Of a DNA stretch of 64,000 nt, positions 42,582 through 51,178 are shown piece by piece. The position numbers were made by a program, and so were the translations under genes. Every line of letters starts with the position of its first letter. The stretch's first letter is position 1. The stretch comes from Parvibaculum sp963975745 (GTDB lineage Bacteria > Pseudomonadota > Alphaproteobacteria > Parvibaculales > Parvibaculaceae). The notes below the pieces were generated by a model. It was not told the origin of the DNA, searched no databases, and was given only the letters and a program-made list of their open reading frames with translations. The stretch spans positions 1-64,000 of the forward strand of contig NZ_CAXBIB010000015.1 in NCBI RefSeq assembly GCF_963975745.1, in the 5' to 3' direction.

Positions 42582-43988
42582 ATGAACGCCCAACCCAACC
42601 GACACAAGCTTTCGCTCTACAACACGCTGACGCGCAAGAAGGAAGTCTTCGCGCCAGCCGATCCGAACCGCGTGACGATGTATGTCTGCGGTCCGACGGT
42701 CTACAATCACGCCCATATCGGCAATGCGCGGCCGGCCGTCGTGTTCGACGTGCTGGCGCGGCTTCTGCGGCGGCTCTACCCGCATCTCATCTATGCGCGC
42801 AACATCACCGATATCGAAGACAAGATCATCGCCGCCGCCAAGGCGCAGGGCGTCGAGATTTCGGTCGTGACCGAGAAATACGCGCAGATCTATCGCGACG
42901 ACATGCGGGTGCTCGGCGTGCTGGCGCCCGACATCGAGCCAAAGGCGACGGAGAGCGTCGCCGAGATGATCTCGATGATGGAACGGCTGATCGAGGCGGG
43001 ACACGCCTATGCGGCAGAGGGCCATGTCCTCTTCAATGTACCGAGTTTTGCCGACTATGGACGTCTGTCGGGACGCGAGCGCGACGACATGATCGCCGGG
43101 GCACGGGTCGAGGTGGCGCCCTACAAGAAGGATCCGGCCGATTTCGTGCTGTGGAAGCCTTCGACGCCCGATCAACCCGGCTGGGAGAGCCCCTGGGGCC
43201 GCGGGCGGCCGGGCTGGCACATCGAATGCTCGGCCATGATCGAAAAGCATCTGGGTCAGACGATCGACATTCACGGCGGCGGCATCGATCTGCAGTTCCC
43301 GCATCACGAGAACGAGCTGGCGCAATCGACCTGTGCGCATGGCGGCGCGGCGTTGGCGCGGGTCTGGCTGCATAACGGCTTCGTCAACATGGGCGCGGAG
43401 AAAATGTCGAAATCGCTCGGCAATGTGCTGCTGGTCCACGATCTCATCCAGCAAGCGCCCGGCGAGGCGATCCGGCTGGCCCTTCTGAACGGCCATTACC
43501 GCCAGCCGCTCGACTGGACCGATGAGGGGCTTGCCCAGGCCAAGCGCATGCTCGACCGGCTTTACGGCGCCTTGCGCGGTCTTGCCGATGTCAAGGCGGA
43601 GCCGACCAACGACGCGGCGCCGGACGAATTCATGGCGGCGCTGACCGACGATCTCAATACGCCCAAGGCGCTGGCGGTGCTGTTCGATCTGGCCAAGCAG
43701 GCCAATACGGCGACCGATCCGGGCACGCGGGCGCAACTCAAGGCGGCGCTGATCGGCGCCGGGCGGCTGATCGGGCTCCTCGAAATGACGCCCGAGGCCT
43801 GGTTTGCAGGGGCGGGGGCGGCTTCCCATATCGATGGGGAAGAGGTCGAGCGGCTGATCGCGGCGCGCAATGCCGCGCGCAAGGCCAAGGATTTCGCCGA
43901 AGCCGACCGGATTCGCGGCGCGCTTGCCGATATGGGCGTTGCCATCGAAGATGGTCCGCAAGGCACAAGCTGGAGAGTGGCGAGCTAG
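42582..43988 (+). CDS. cysS: Cysteine-tRNA ligase
   Basis: A 468-aa class I synthetase. Zn-binding Cys36 in YVCGPTVYNHAHIGNARP overlaps the HIGH signature (HIGN, residues 45-48); the KMSKS loop is at residues 274-278. The usual catalytic domain, DALR-type and C-terminal anticodon regions are present at a normal length. ATG at 42582 is the family start; the frame upstream is open only by chance. The Fe-S scaffold gene begins at the first base after its stop. Confidence 0.97.
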   Translation: MNAQPNRHKLSLYNTLTRKKEVFAPADPNRVTMYVCGPTVYNHAHIGNARPAVVFDVLARLLRRLYPHLIYARNITDIEDKIIAAAKAQGVEISVVTEKYAQIYRDDMRVLGVLAPDIEPKATESVAEMISMMERLIEAGHAYAAEGHVLFNVPSFADYGRLSGRERDDMIAGARVEVAPYKKDPADFVLWKPSTPDQPGWESPWGRGRPGWHIECSAMIEKHLGQTIDIHGGGIDLQFPHHENELAQSTCAHGGAALARVWLHNGFVNMGAEKMSKSLGNVLLVHDLIQQAPGEAIRLALLNGHYRQPLDWTDEGLAQAKRMLDRLYGALRGLADVKAEPTNDAAPDEFMAALTDDLNTPKALAVLFDLAKQANTATDPGTRAQLKAALIGAGRLIGLLEMTPEAWFAGAGAASHIDGEEVERLIAARNAARKAKDFAEADRIRGALADMGVAIEDGPQGTSWRVAS

Positions 43989-44489
43989 ATGCTCAACGAG
44001 ATCTACAACAAGCGCATTCTCGAACTCGCGGCGGATATTCCGTTCAGCGAGCGGCTCGACGCGCCCGACGCTTCGGCGACGGCGGTGTCGAAGCTTTGCG
44101 GTTCGAAGGTGACGGTGGACGTCAAGCTCGAGGGCGACAAGGTTGTCGCCTATGGCGCCGATGTGAAGGCCTGCGCGCTGGGACAGGCGTCGTCGTCGAT
44201 CATGGCGCGGCATGTGATCGGCGCCAGTGCCGCCGAACTGCACGAAGTCGGCGCCGCGATGCGGGCGATGCTGAAAGAGGGCGCCGAGCCGCCGCGCGCG
44301 ATTTGCGGCGGCAAGTGGAAGGACCTCGAAGTGCTGGAGCCGGTGCGCGATTACAAGGCGCGCCATGCCTCGACGTTGCTGGTATTCGATGCGGTGGAGG
44401 AGGCGGTCGAGACCGCGCTTGCCGCCCAACGGGGGAGTGGGACTGCCGCGCAGACCGGTACCGCCACTAGCACCGGCCCGGCCGCCTGA
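43989..44489 (+). CDS. Iron-sulfur cluster assembly scaffold protein (IscU/SufU type)
   Basis: A 166-aa NifU N-terminal-type scaffold with the three cluster cysteines Cys37 (KLCGS), Cys62 (KACALGQASSSIM) and Cys106 (AICGGKW). It is closer to SufU-like forms than to IscU; no cysteine desulphurase is adjacent. The C-terminus carries a Thr/Gly-Ala low-complexity tail. Begins immediately after cysS, so the pair is probably co-expressed, linking cysteine use and Fe-S assembly. Confidence 0.9.
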   Translation: MLNEIYNKRILELAADIPFSERLDAPDASATAVSKLCGSKVTVDVKLEGDKVVAYGADVKACALGQASSSIMARHVIGASAAELHEVGAAMRAMLKEGAEPPRAICGGKWKDLEVLEPVRDYKARHASTLLVFDAVEEAVETALAAQRGSGTAAQTGTATSTGPAA

Positions 44490-44493
44490 AACG

Positions 44494-44540
44494 CGCCGGG
44501 CCCGACCGCTCCCGCGCAACCCGCGCCCGGGCGGCTTTTC
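44494..44540 (+). terminator. Possible terminator after the scaffold gene
   Basis: CGCCGGGC and GCCCGGGCGG pair with a bulge around a long loop and are followed by TTTT (44536-44539). Imperfect, but in the right place 5 bp past the stop codon. Confidence 0.35.
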
Positions 44541-44645
44541 CCAAACGAATCAATCGGTCGCAGGCAATCGGGCGCCCATCGGCGCTTGGTTGTGCCTCCT
44601 GCGATTAAAAGCTAACAAGTGCGTGTCACAACGACGTGGTTTCCC

Positions 44646-44963
44646 ATGCGGCGCGACCCTCTATCGCTCGCGATGCGCGGCCTGATCCGGTTCTATCAGT
44701 GGTTCATTTCGCCGCTGCTGGGGCCCTCCTGCCGGCATCTGCCGACCTGCTCGGACTACACGATGCAGGCGATCGAGCGGTATGGGGGGTGGCGCGGGTT
44801 CTGGCTGGGGCTGGCGCGGATCGCGCGGTGCCATCCTTACGGGAGCCACGGTTTCGACCCGGTGCCGGAGCGGCTGGATGACCAGCCCTTCTGGGCGCCG
44901 TGGCGATACGGGCGCTGGCGGATGCCGCCGGCGCCATCGGAATGCACGCACGGAACGCATTGA
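44646..44963 (+). CDS. yidD: Membrane protein insertion efficiency factor YidD
   Basis: A 105-aa YidD: GLIRFYQWFISPLLGPSCRHLPTCSDYTMQAIERYGGWRGFWLGLARIARCHPYGSHGFDPVP contains the conserved Cys and CxP motifs and the amphipathic membrane-associated helix. Helps YidC insert membrane proteins. ATG at 44646 is likely; GTG at 44619 and ATG at 44673 are alternatives. Followed 10 bp later by thrS. Confidence 0.95.
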   Translation: MRRDPLSLAMRGLIRFYQWFISPLLGPSCRHLPTCSDYTMQAIERYGGWRGFWLGLARIARCHPYGSHGFDPVPERLDDQPFWAPWRYGRWRMPPAPSECTHGTH

Positions 44964-44973
44964 GAGAAAGACA

Positions 44974-46932
44974 ATGATCAAGCTGAAACTTCCCGACGGT
45001 TCCGTCCGTGAACATGACAAACCGCTCGACGGGCTCGCCTTTGCCGAAAGCATTGCCAAGTCGCTGGCCAAGAAGGCGGTTGCGATCAAGCTCGACGGCG
45101 AGATGAAAGACCTGACGACGCTGATCGACCGCGATGCCGAAGTGGAAATCGTGACGCGCGAGACGCCCGACGGTGTCGACCTCCTGCGCCACGATGCCTC
45201 GCATGTGATGGCCGAAGCGGTGCAGGAGCTCTTTCCCGGCACGCAGGTGACGATCGGGCCGGTGATCGAGAACGGCTTCTATTACGACTTCGCCCGCGCT
45301 GAACCCTTCAAGGCCGAAGACCTCGAAAGGATCGAACAGCGGATGCGCGAGATCGTCGACCGCGACGAGAAGATCACGCGCGAAGTGTGGACGCGCGACG
45401 ACGCTGTGGCGCATTTTAAAAAGATCGGCGAGCATTACAAGGCCGAGATCATTGCGAGCATTCCGGCGGGCGAGGATGTGTCGATCTACCGGCAGGGCAA
45501 CTGGCTCGATCTCTGCCGCGGCCCGCACCTGCCGTCGACGGGCAAGCTCGGCAAGGCCTTCAAGCTGACCAAGCTGGCTGGTGCCTATTGGCGCGGCGAC
45601 AGCCGCAACGAAATGCTGCAGCGGATCTACGGGACGTGCTGGGCCAACGACAACGACCTCAAGGCCTATCTCACGATGGTCGAGGAGGCCGAGCGCCGCG
45701 ACCACCGCAAGATCGGCCGCGAGATGGAGTTGTTCCATCTGCAGGAAGAGGCGCAGGGCTCAGTGTTCTGGCACGCCAAGGGCTATCGCATCTGGCAGGC
45801 GCTGGAACAATATATCCGCCGCCGCATCGACGCGGCCGGCTATATGGAGGTCAAGACACCGCAGCTGCTCGACTCGAAATTCTGGGAGCAGTCGGGGCAC
45901 TGGTCGAAGTTCCGCGAGAACATGTTCGTGGTGCCGGATGAAATTCCGTCGACGGAGGAAGATGCACCGGTGCTATCGGGCAAGGCCAAGCTGATGGCAA
46001 TCAAGCCGATGAATTGCCCGGCGCATGTGCAGATCTTCAAGCAAGGCGTCAAATCCTATCGCGACCTGCCGCTCCGCATGGCCGAGTTCGGCTGCTGCCA
46101 CCGCAACGAGCCGCATGGGGCGCTGCACGGGCTGATGCGCGTGCGGCAGATGACGCAGGACGATGCGCATATCTTCTGCCGCGAGGACCAGATCACGGCG
46201 GAGAGCGTCGCCTTCTGCGAGCTTCTGCTCAGCGTCTATCGCGATCTCGGCTTCGACGAGGTCAAGGTGCGGCTGGCGACGCGGCCGGATGTGCGGGCCG
46301 GCGAGGATGCGGTGTGGGACCGCGCCGAGAAGGGGCTTGCCGATGCGGTGGAGGCGGCCGGGCTCGACTATTCGGTGGCCCCGGGCGAGGGTGCGTTCTA
46401 CGGGCCGAAGCTCGAGTTTCATCTGAAGGATGCGATCGGACGGACGTGGCAATGCGGCACGATCCAGCTCGATTTCGTGCTGCCGGAGCGGCTCGACGCC
46501 TCATACATCGGCGAGGACAGCGCGCGGCACCGGCCGGTGATGCTGCATCGGGCGATCCTCGGATCGATGGAACGCTTCATCGGCATCCTGATCGAGAATT
46601 ACGAAGGCAAGTTCCCGCTCTGGCTGGCGCCGGTGCAGGCGGTGGTGACGACGATCACGTCGGACGCCGATCCTTATGCCGAAGAAATGCTGCAGGCGAT
46701 GCGCGCGGCGGGGCTGCGCGCCGAGATCGATCTTCGTAACGAGAAGATCAATTACAAGGTGCGCGAGCATTCGGTGGCCAAGGTGCCGGCGATCTTCGTG
46801 GCCGGCCGCCGCGAGGCGGAGGAGCGCACCGTGTCGATTCGCCGGCTCGGCTCGCAGCAGCAGGAGACGCTGCCGCTCGACCAGGCGATCGCCGCGCTGG
46901 TGGCGGAAGCGACGCCGCCGGATTTGCGGTAG
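44974..46932 (+). CDS. thrS: Threonine-tRNA ligase
   Basis: A 652-aa class II synthetase: TGS domain (residues 1-62), editing domain with the HxxxH-type motif HDASHVMAEAVQELFP, the catalytic core (MNCPAHVQIFKQGVKSYRDLPLRMAEFGCCHRNEPHGALHGLMRVRQMTQDDAHIFCRE, including motif 2) and a C-terminal anticodon-binding domain. Full length. ATG at 44974 follows GAGAAAG; the frame is open to 44782. An imperfect hairpin follows at 46953-47002. Confidence 0.97.
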   Translation: MIKLKLPDGSVREHDKPLDGLAFAESIAKSLAKKAVAIKLDGEMKDLTTLIDRDAEVEIVTRETPDGVDLLRHDASHVMAEAVQELFPGTQVTIGPVIENGFYYDFARAEPFKAEDLERIEQRMREIVDRDEKITREVWTRDDAVAHFKKIGEHYKAEIIASIPAGEDVSIYRQGNWLDLCRGPHLPSTGKLGKAFKLTKLAGAYWRGDSRNEMLQRIYGTCWANDNDLKAYLTMVEEAERRDHRKIGREMELFHLQEEAQGSVFWHAKGYRIWQALEQYIRRRIDAAGYMEVKTPQLLDSKFWEQSGHWSKFRENMFVVPDEIPSTEEDAPVLSGKAKLMAIKPMNCPAHVQIFKQGVKSYRDLPLRMAEFGCCHRNEPHGALHGLMRVRQMTQDDAHIFCREDQITAESVAFCELLLSVYRDLGFDEVKVRLATRPDVRAGEDAVWDRAEKGLADAVEAAGLDYSVAPGEGAFYGPKLEFHLKDAIGRTWQCGTIQLDFVLPERLDASYIGEDSARHRPVMLHRAILGSMERFIGILIENYEGKFPLWLAPVQAVVTTITSDADPYAEEMLQAMRAAGLRAEIDLRNEKINYKVREHSVAKVPAIFVAGRREAEERTVSIRRLGSQQQETLPLDQAIAALVAEATPPDLR

Positions 46933-46952
46933 GTCTCTCCAAAAACAAAATG

Positions 46953-47002
46953 ACGTCATGACCCGGTCCTCCATTGCAATAAAGGTGGGCGGGCCATGAC
47001 GT
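46953..47002. terminator. Imperfect terminator after thrS
   Basis: ACGTCATGACCCG (46953-46965) and CGGGCCATGACGT (46990-47002) pair with one mismatch; TTTTGGG follows on the + strand. It sits between thrS and the convergent PhnB-like gene (stop at 47038) and may serve both. Confidence 0.6.
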
Positions 47003-47037
47003 TTTGGGTGGGGTGTCTGAAAATTCGGGCGATGCGA

Positions 47038-47436
47038 TCACGGCAAGTTCAGCTGCCAGGAGACGCCGAAGCGGTCGCTGAGCCAAGTGAAGCGGCGGCT
47101 GAAGCCGTAATTGTCGAGCGGCATCATCACCGCGCCGCCTTCGCCGAGAATGGCGGCCAGTCTTTCGAGTTCCTCCTTCGTTTCGAGATCGACGAAGAAG
47201 GAGAAAGACGGCGTGAAGGTGAAGGCGTGCTTCGCCGGACTGTCGATGCACATGACCGTCTGGCCGGCCAGCGTGAAACTTGCGAGCTGCACCGTGCCTT
47301 CAGGGCCGGGTTCGCCCGGACCGTATTTGGCGATGCTGTCGATGCGGCTGCCGGGGAAGAGCGAGACATAGAGGCTCATCGCTTCCTCGGCGGCGCCTTC
47401 GAACATCAGGAAGGGACGGATCGTCGTGCCGGTCAT
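47038..47436 (-). CDS. VOC family protein (PhnB-like)
   Basis: A 132-aa vicinal-oxygen-chelate fold protein of the PhnB/3-demethylubiquinone-methyltransferase-like group (IRPFLMFEGAAEEAMSLYVSLFPGSRI, then FMPSF/FTPSFSFFVDLETKEELERLAAIL and YGFSRRFTWLSDRFGVSWQL). Many such proteins have no proven activity. Last of a three-gene operon (arsR-like, SRPBCC, PhnB) coupled by 4-bp overlaps. Confidence 0.88.
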   Translation of the reverse strand: MTGTTIRPFLMFEGAAEEAMSLYVSLFPGSRIDSIAKYGPGEPGPEGTVQLASFTLAGQTVMCIDSPAKHAFTFTPSFSFFVDLETKEELERLAAILGEGGAVMMPLDNYGFSRRFTWLSDRFGVSWQLNLP

Positions 47437-47993
47437 TCGCCTGCCTTTCCGGTGTAGCGCTGGCGGTACTCATCCTCGATGCCGTCGAAGGCTTCCCAGA
47501 AGGGTGTCTTCACATTGCCTTCGAGTTGTTCCTCGAGCATCCGCAGATGGGTGTGCCAGCCGCCCGAGAAGTTGATCGCGTCGCTGACGCCGGAGACGCG
47601 GCGATGGGTGAGGACCAGGCGGACCTTCTCGCCTTCCGCCGTCAGTTCGATTTCGACGACCGAGCCCTTCGGGTCCATGTCGTCGTCCCAGGTGAAGCCG
47701 AGGCGGTGCGGCGGCTCATAGATCGTCACGACATGCTCGCTGTCGAAGGGACCTGCATATTTCTTGAAACGTTCGGGCGGCGTGGAGGGATGGGCGCCGA
47801 GCTTCGAGTTCTCGAAGACGACATCCATCTTGCCGCCGACGCGCGGTTCCATCGGGCCACCGGCGAACCATTTGCCGCGTAGCTCGGCGTCGGTCAGATA
47901 TTTCCAGACGCGCTCGATTGGTCCCGGCAACAGGCGCTCGAAACGGACGGTCTGGTTGTCGATCAGTTGGCCGTAGGCCTTTGCATCCTTCAT
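47433..47993 (-). CDS. SRPBCC family protein (AHSA1-like)
   Basis: A 186-aa START/Bet v1-fold protein of the Aha1-type SRPBCC group (VRFERLLPGPIERVWKYLTDAELRGKWFAGG... LGFTWD). It binds a hydrophobic ligand in a deep cavity; function unknown. ATGA overlap with both neighbours (47433-47436 downstream and 47990-47993 upstream) implies translational coupling. Frequent partner of ArsR-type regulators. Confidence 0.9.
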   Translation of the reverse strand: MKDAKAYGQLIDNQTVRFERLLPGPIERVWKYLTDAELRGKWFAGGPMEPRVGGKMDVVFENSKLGAHPSTPPERFKKYAGPFDSEHVVTIYEPPHRLGFTWDDDMDPKGSVVEIELTAEGEKVRLVLTHRRVSGVSDAINFSGGWHTHLRMLEEQLEGNVKTPFWEAFDGIEDEYRQRYTGKAGE

Positions 47994-48310
47994 TGCTGCT
48001 TGTCCTTTTCGGCGGCTGCATTCAATGCATGTTCCAGTGCGTCGAGCTTCGGGCCCCAGAAGCGGCGGATGTTGGCGAGCCAGTTTTCCAGTCCTTCGAA
48101 TCCCGACGGATCGAGCGAATATATGCGCCGCTGCGCGTCGACGCGCATGCGCACGAGATGCGCCGATTTCAGCACTTTCAGATGTTGCGAGACGGCCGGT
48201 GCGCTGATGTCGAAGCGGCGCGCAATCTCGCCGGCCGGCATTTCGCCAGCGCCGAGCATTTCGACGATCTGGCGGCGGGTGGGGTCGGCGAGGGCGGTGA
48301 AGCTTTCCAT
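47990..48310 (-). CDS. ArsR/SmtB-type winged-helix regulator
   Basis: A 106-aa ArsR-family HTH protein (LADPTRRQIVEMLGAGEMPAGEIARRFDISAPAVSQHLKVLKSAHLVRMRVDAQRRIYSL). It lacks the CxC metal-binding pair, so it is not a metal sensor of the classic type; this subgroup (with SRPBCC neighbours) probably senses something else. First gene of the operon; a palindrome in its promoter (48331-48342) suggests autoregulation. Confidence 0.9.
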   Translation of the reverse strand: MESFTALADPTRRQIVEMLGAGEMPAGEIARRFDISAPAVSQHLKVLKSAHLVRMRVDAQRRIYSLDPSGFEGLENWLANIRRFWGPKLDALEHALNAAAEKDKQQ

Positions 48311-48330
48311 GGCTTCTAGTTTGCCAATAT

Positions 48331-48342
48331 ACTTAATTAAGT
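48331..48342. promoter_or_regulatory. Probable ArsR-family operator
   Basis: Perfect 12-bp palindrome ACTTAATTAAGT, 20 bp upstream of the ArsR-type start codon in an AT-rich patch; TTGACT on the minus strand (48338-48343) overlaps it and could be a -35 element. Confidence 0.6.
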
Positions 48343-48446
48343 CAAGACGAAAATTAAAGATCGACGGGGTCTCCTGACAAAGGAGGGCGCCTTATGGTTA
48401 AACTCGGTGGCGAGGTGCTGAATTGGACGCCGGTGGAGCCTCCAGA

Positions 48447-50213
48447 ATGAATTTTCGGAAATGGGTGCCGGGCGCGCTGGCCGCGGCCGGGCTGGTCTTC
48501 TGGGCAAGCGGGGCAGCGGCAGAGATCCATGCCTCGGGCGACACGGCCACCATGGCACCGGTTGCCAGCGGCGCCGAACATGTCGACCCGGCATTGACGG
48601 TGACGCCGGAAGCATTCCGCTGGCGCGTGACCCGGCTCGCCTGGACCGAAAGTGACGAACGCGCCTTCGGCGAATTCGTGGCCGCGATCGGCAACAGCAA
48701 TTGCCGTACCTATGACGAATGCCTCAAAGGCCCGTGGAACATCTACCGGGCGAGCGATCCCAAAGGCATGTTCTTCTATGCCGATTGCGCCGATCTGCCC
48801 TATGCGCTCAGGGCCTATTTCGCCTGGAAGAACGGCTTGCCGTTTTCCTATGTCAGCGGCGTTGCGCCGGTCGGACAATCCCGGGACCTGCGCTATTCGC
48901 GCCACGGCAACTACGCGGTGCGCCGCAGCGATGTGGTGCCGCAGGCCGAAGGCGCGTTTCCGAATGCGCGGACGGCGCTCAATGCAATCAACAATGTGGT
49001 TTCGACGGCGATGTTCCGGTTTGCGCCCGAGCCGAGGCGCGGGGAGATTTTCGACTTCTATCCGGTCAAGCTGCAGAAGGAGAGCATCCGGCCCGGCACC
49101 GTGATCTACGATCCGAACGGGCATGTTGCGGTCGTCTACAGCGTCGATGACGACGGACGCATCCGCTTCATCGACACGCATCCCGACAATTCGCTGACGC
49201 GGGGCAGCTATGGCAAGCGCTTCGTGCGCGCCTCGCCGCCGATGGGGGCGGGCTTCAAGAACTGGCGGCCTATGAAGCTCGTGGGCGCGCAACAGGGCGC
49301 CGACGGCACCTGGCATGGTGGCCGTGTCGTGCTGGCCGGCGACGACGAGCTTGCCGACTGGTCGGACGAGCAGTTCTACGGCACCGAAAGTCCGCGTCCG
49401 GCGAGCTGGTCGGCGGCAGCCTTCGTCCATCAGGGCGAACGGCTCGACTATTACGACTATGTGCGGCAAGCGGTGGCCGGGCGCGACGTGACCTACGATC
49501 CGGTTGTCGAAACGCGGGCTATGGTGCGCGAGCTCTGCGACGATCTCTATTATCGCGCCATCTCGGTCGACATCGCGGTCAAGGCCGGGCTGCACCGGCG
49601 GGCACAACCGGCGCGATTGCCGGACAATATCTACGGCACCCATGGCGACTGGGAGACCTATTCCACGCCGTCGCGCGATGCGCGGCTGAAAGCCTCCTTT
49701 GCCGAGTTGCGCGATCAGGTGGTGCGCTTCGTGGCGATGGCCGAAGCCGGCGATGCAAAGCTCGATCATGCCGGCACAAACCTCGCCGGCGATCTGAAGC
49801 GGGCTTACCGGGAGGAAGCCGGCGCCTGCAGGGTTGCCTATGTCGCCAGCGACGGTTCGGAGCGGGTGCTGAGTTTCGACGAGGCCCGGCAGCGGGTCTT
49901 CGACTTTTCCTTCGATCCCCATCATTGTCCCGAGCTGCGTTGGGGCGCGCGTTCGGCCGAGGAGCTTGCGACTTGTCCCGACGGCGACGTCAAACGCGCC
50001 TGGTACGAAGCGCAGCAGCGGCTGCGCAACCAGACCGAGCGCACCTATGATGCGGCGATGGGATTTACCCTGGCCGATCTCCAGCGCGGCGTTGCGGGCA
50101 GCGGGTGGGACGCGCCGCCCGATACCGATGTCATGGGCGCGCTTCTCGCGACGGCCGGTCTGACCGAAGATGCGGTGCAGGCGGCGGAGGCCGTTTCGCC
50201 GGCGCTCCCCTGA
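48447..50213 (+). CDS. Large exported protein with a papain/NlpC-like Cys-His-Asp arrangement
   Basis: A 588-aa protein with a signal peptide (about residues 1-25, ending AAAE). Cys114 in MFFYADCADLPYALRAYFAWKNGLPFSYV and His226 in YDPNGHVAVVYSVDDDGRIRFIDTHPDNS, with Asp243, match the layout of an NlpC/P60- or transglutaminase-type cysteine hydrolase, so a cell-wall or amide-bond hydrolase is a reasonable guess. The C-terminal half (roughly 330-588) is helical and unassigned, with further Cys residues. ATG at 48447 follows GGTGGAGCC. It lies convergently next to an outer-membrane barrel gene. Confidence 0.78.
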   Translation: MNFRKWVPGALAAAGLVFWASGAAAEIHASGDTATMAPVASGAEHVDPALTVTPEAFRWRVTRLAWTESDERAFGEFVAAIGNSNCRTYDECLKGPWNIYRASDPKGMFFYADCADLPYALRAYFAWKNGLPFSYVSGVAPVGQSRDLRYSRHGNYAVRRSDVVPQAEGAFPNARTALNAINNVVSTAMFRFAPEPRRGEIFDFYPVKLQKESIRPGTVIYDPNGHVAVVYSVDDDGRIRFIDTHPDNSLTRGSYGKRFVRASPPMGAGFKNWRPMKLVGAQQGADGTWHGGRVVLAGDDELADWSDEQFYGTESPRPASWSAAAFVHQGERLDYYDYVRQAVAGRDVTYDPVVETRAMVRELCDDLYYRAISVDIAVKAGLHRRAQPARLPDNIYGTHGDWETYSTPSRDARLKASFAELRDQVVRFVAMAEAGDAKLDHAGTNLAGDLKRAYREEAGACRVAYVASDGSERVLSFDEARQRVFDFSFDPHHCPELRWGARSAEELATCPDGDVKRAWYEAQQRLRNQTERTYDAAMGFTLADLQRGVAGSGWDAPPDTDVMGALLATAGLTEDAVQAAEAVSPALP

Positions 50214-50214
50214 T

Positions 50215-51057
50215 CTAGAAACGATACCAGAGGGCGATGCGGAAGGCCGTGTCCTCGATGGTGCCCTGTCCGTCGATCAGGCGCTCCACGCCGGCTTCAA
50301 GCGCGGTTCCGGGACGGCTGTTTCCGGACAATTCGCAGACCACGGAGAGTGACAGCTTGCTGGCGCGGTAGGCCTTTTCGCTGGCGACCGGATCCAGTGC
50401 GGCGGTGTTGAGACTCTTCAAGAGAAGCATGGTGCCGGGCCGGGGCCGCGTGCCGAGGGTTATGTCGGCGCGTATCTCATCCGGCCGGCCGCTGTCCGTA
50501 TGGGTCCATGCAATTTCATGGACGGCGAAGATGTCGCGTCCGAAGAGTTTCTCGTTGCGGGCGAGAACAAGGGCCAATTCGATGTCGACATCGCCGCGCT
50601 GGATCATGGCCGGATTGTCGCTGACATCTTCGAGATGCAGCGTGAGAAGAGGCTGCACCGAGAACAGCGTCTCTTCCCAGGTTCCGATCGCATATCGCGT
50701 ACCGGACTTGATGCGGGCGAGGCCGATGTTCCTGAAACTTCCGACGCTGAGATCGGTCTTTTCGTTCACAAAGGCCAGTTCACCGATTGCCGTCAGGTTC
50801 TTCGTCAATCCGTATTCAGCGTAGACGGACAATTCGACTTTCCTGTAGCGATAGGGCGACGGCACCCCGGTGGCGGGGTCGATCCTGTCTTCGGTTCTCT
50901 CATTCGCCTGCATCCGCGACAATGTGGCGATGATCTCGCCGTCGCCCGGCGGCAGCGGCCAGCCGCCTGCGCCGGCATGGTCGGCCATCGGGAACAGGGC
51001 GATGGCACATGCCGCCCAGGCGAAATTTCGTTGGCTTCGCGGGTGTCCCTGCCGCAA
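50215..51057 (-). CDS. Probable outer-membrane beta-barrel protein
   Basis: A 280-aa exported protein: signal segment at the N-terminus (FAWAACAIALFPMADHAGA), then alternating polar/hydrophobic strands and a C-terminal Phe in IALWYRF, the outer-membrane signature. No family recognised. The start is TTG at 51057, preceded by a perfect GGAGGGGGAAGA. Its stop is 1 bp from the stop of the large exported hydrolase-like protein, convergent. Possibly a transporter or phenol-degradation-type meta-pathway barrel; not proven. Confidence 0.75.
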   Translation of the reverse strand: MRQGHPRSQRNFAWAACAIALFPMADHAGAGGWPLPPGDGEIIATLSRMQANERTEDRIDPATGVPSPYRYRKVELSVYAEYGLTKNLTAIGELAFVNEKTDLSVGSFRNIGLARIKSGTRYAIGTWEETLFSVQPLLTLHLEDVSDNPAMIQRGDVDIELALVLARNEKLFGRDIFAVHEIAWTHTDSGRPDEIRADITLGTRPRPGTMLLLKSLNTAALDPVASEKAYRASKLSLSVVCELSGNSRPGTALEAGVERLIDGQGTIEDTAFRIALWYRF

Positions 51058-51178
51058 TCTTCCCCCTCCGTCATCCCGCCCGATGGTGATGCGTGGGCTT
51101 GTTTGTGTAAAGTGCCGGGCCTAACCAGAGGCTCCGATTGCCCTATTTCCGGCGCTGCCGCCAAAAAGAGGATCTGCC

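Noticed and set aside
42432..44519. Minus-strand open frame of about 695 codons opposite cysS and the scaffold gene
   Set aside because: Antisense to two certain genes (cysS, Fe-S scaffold), with no family match.
48354..49925. Long minus-strand open frame opposite the exported hydrolase-like gene
   Set aside because: The + strand product has a signal peptide and a good ribosome-binding site; the reverse frame has neither.
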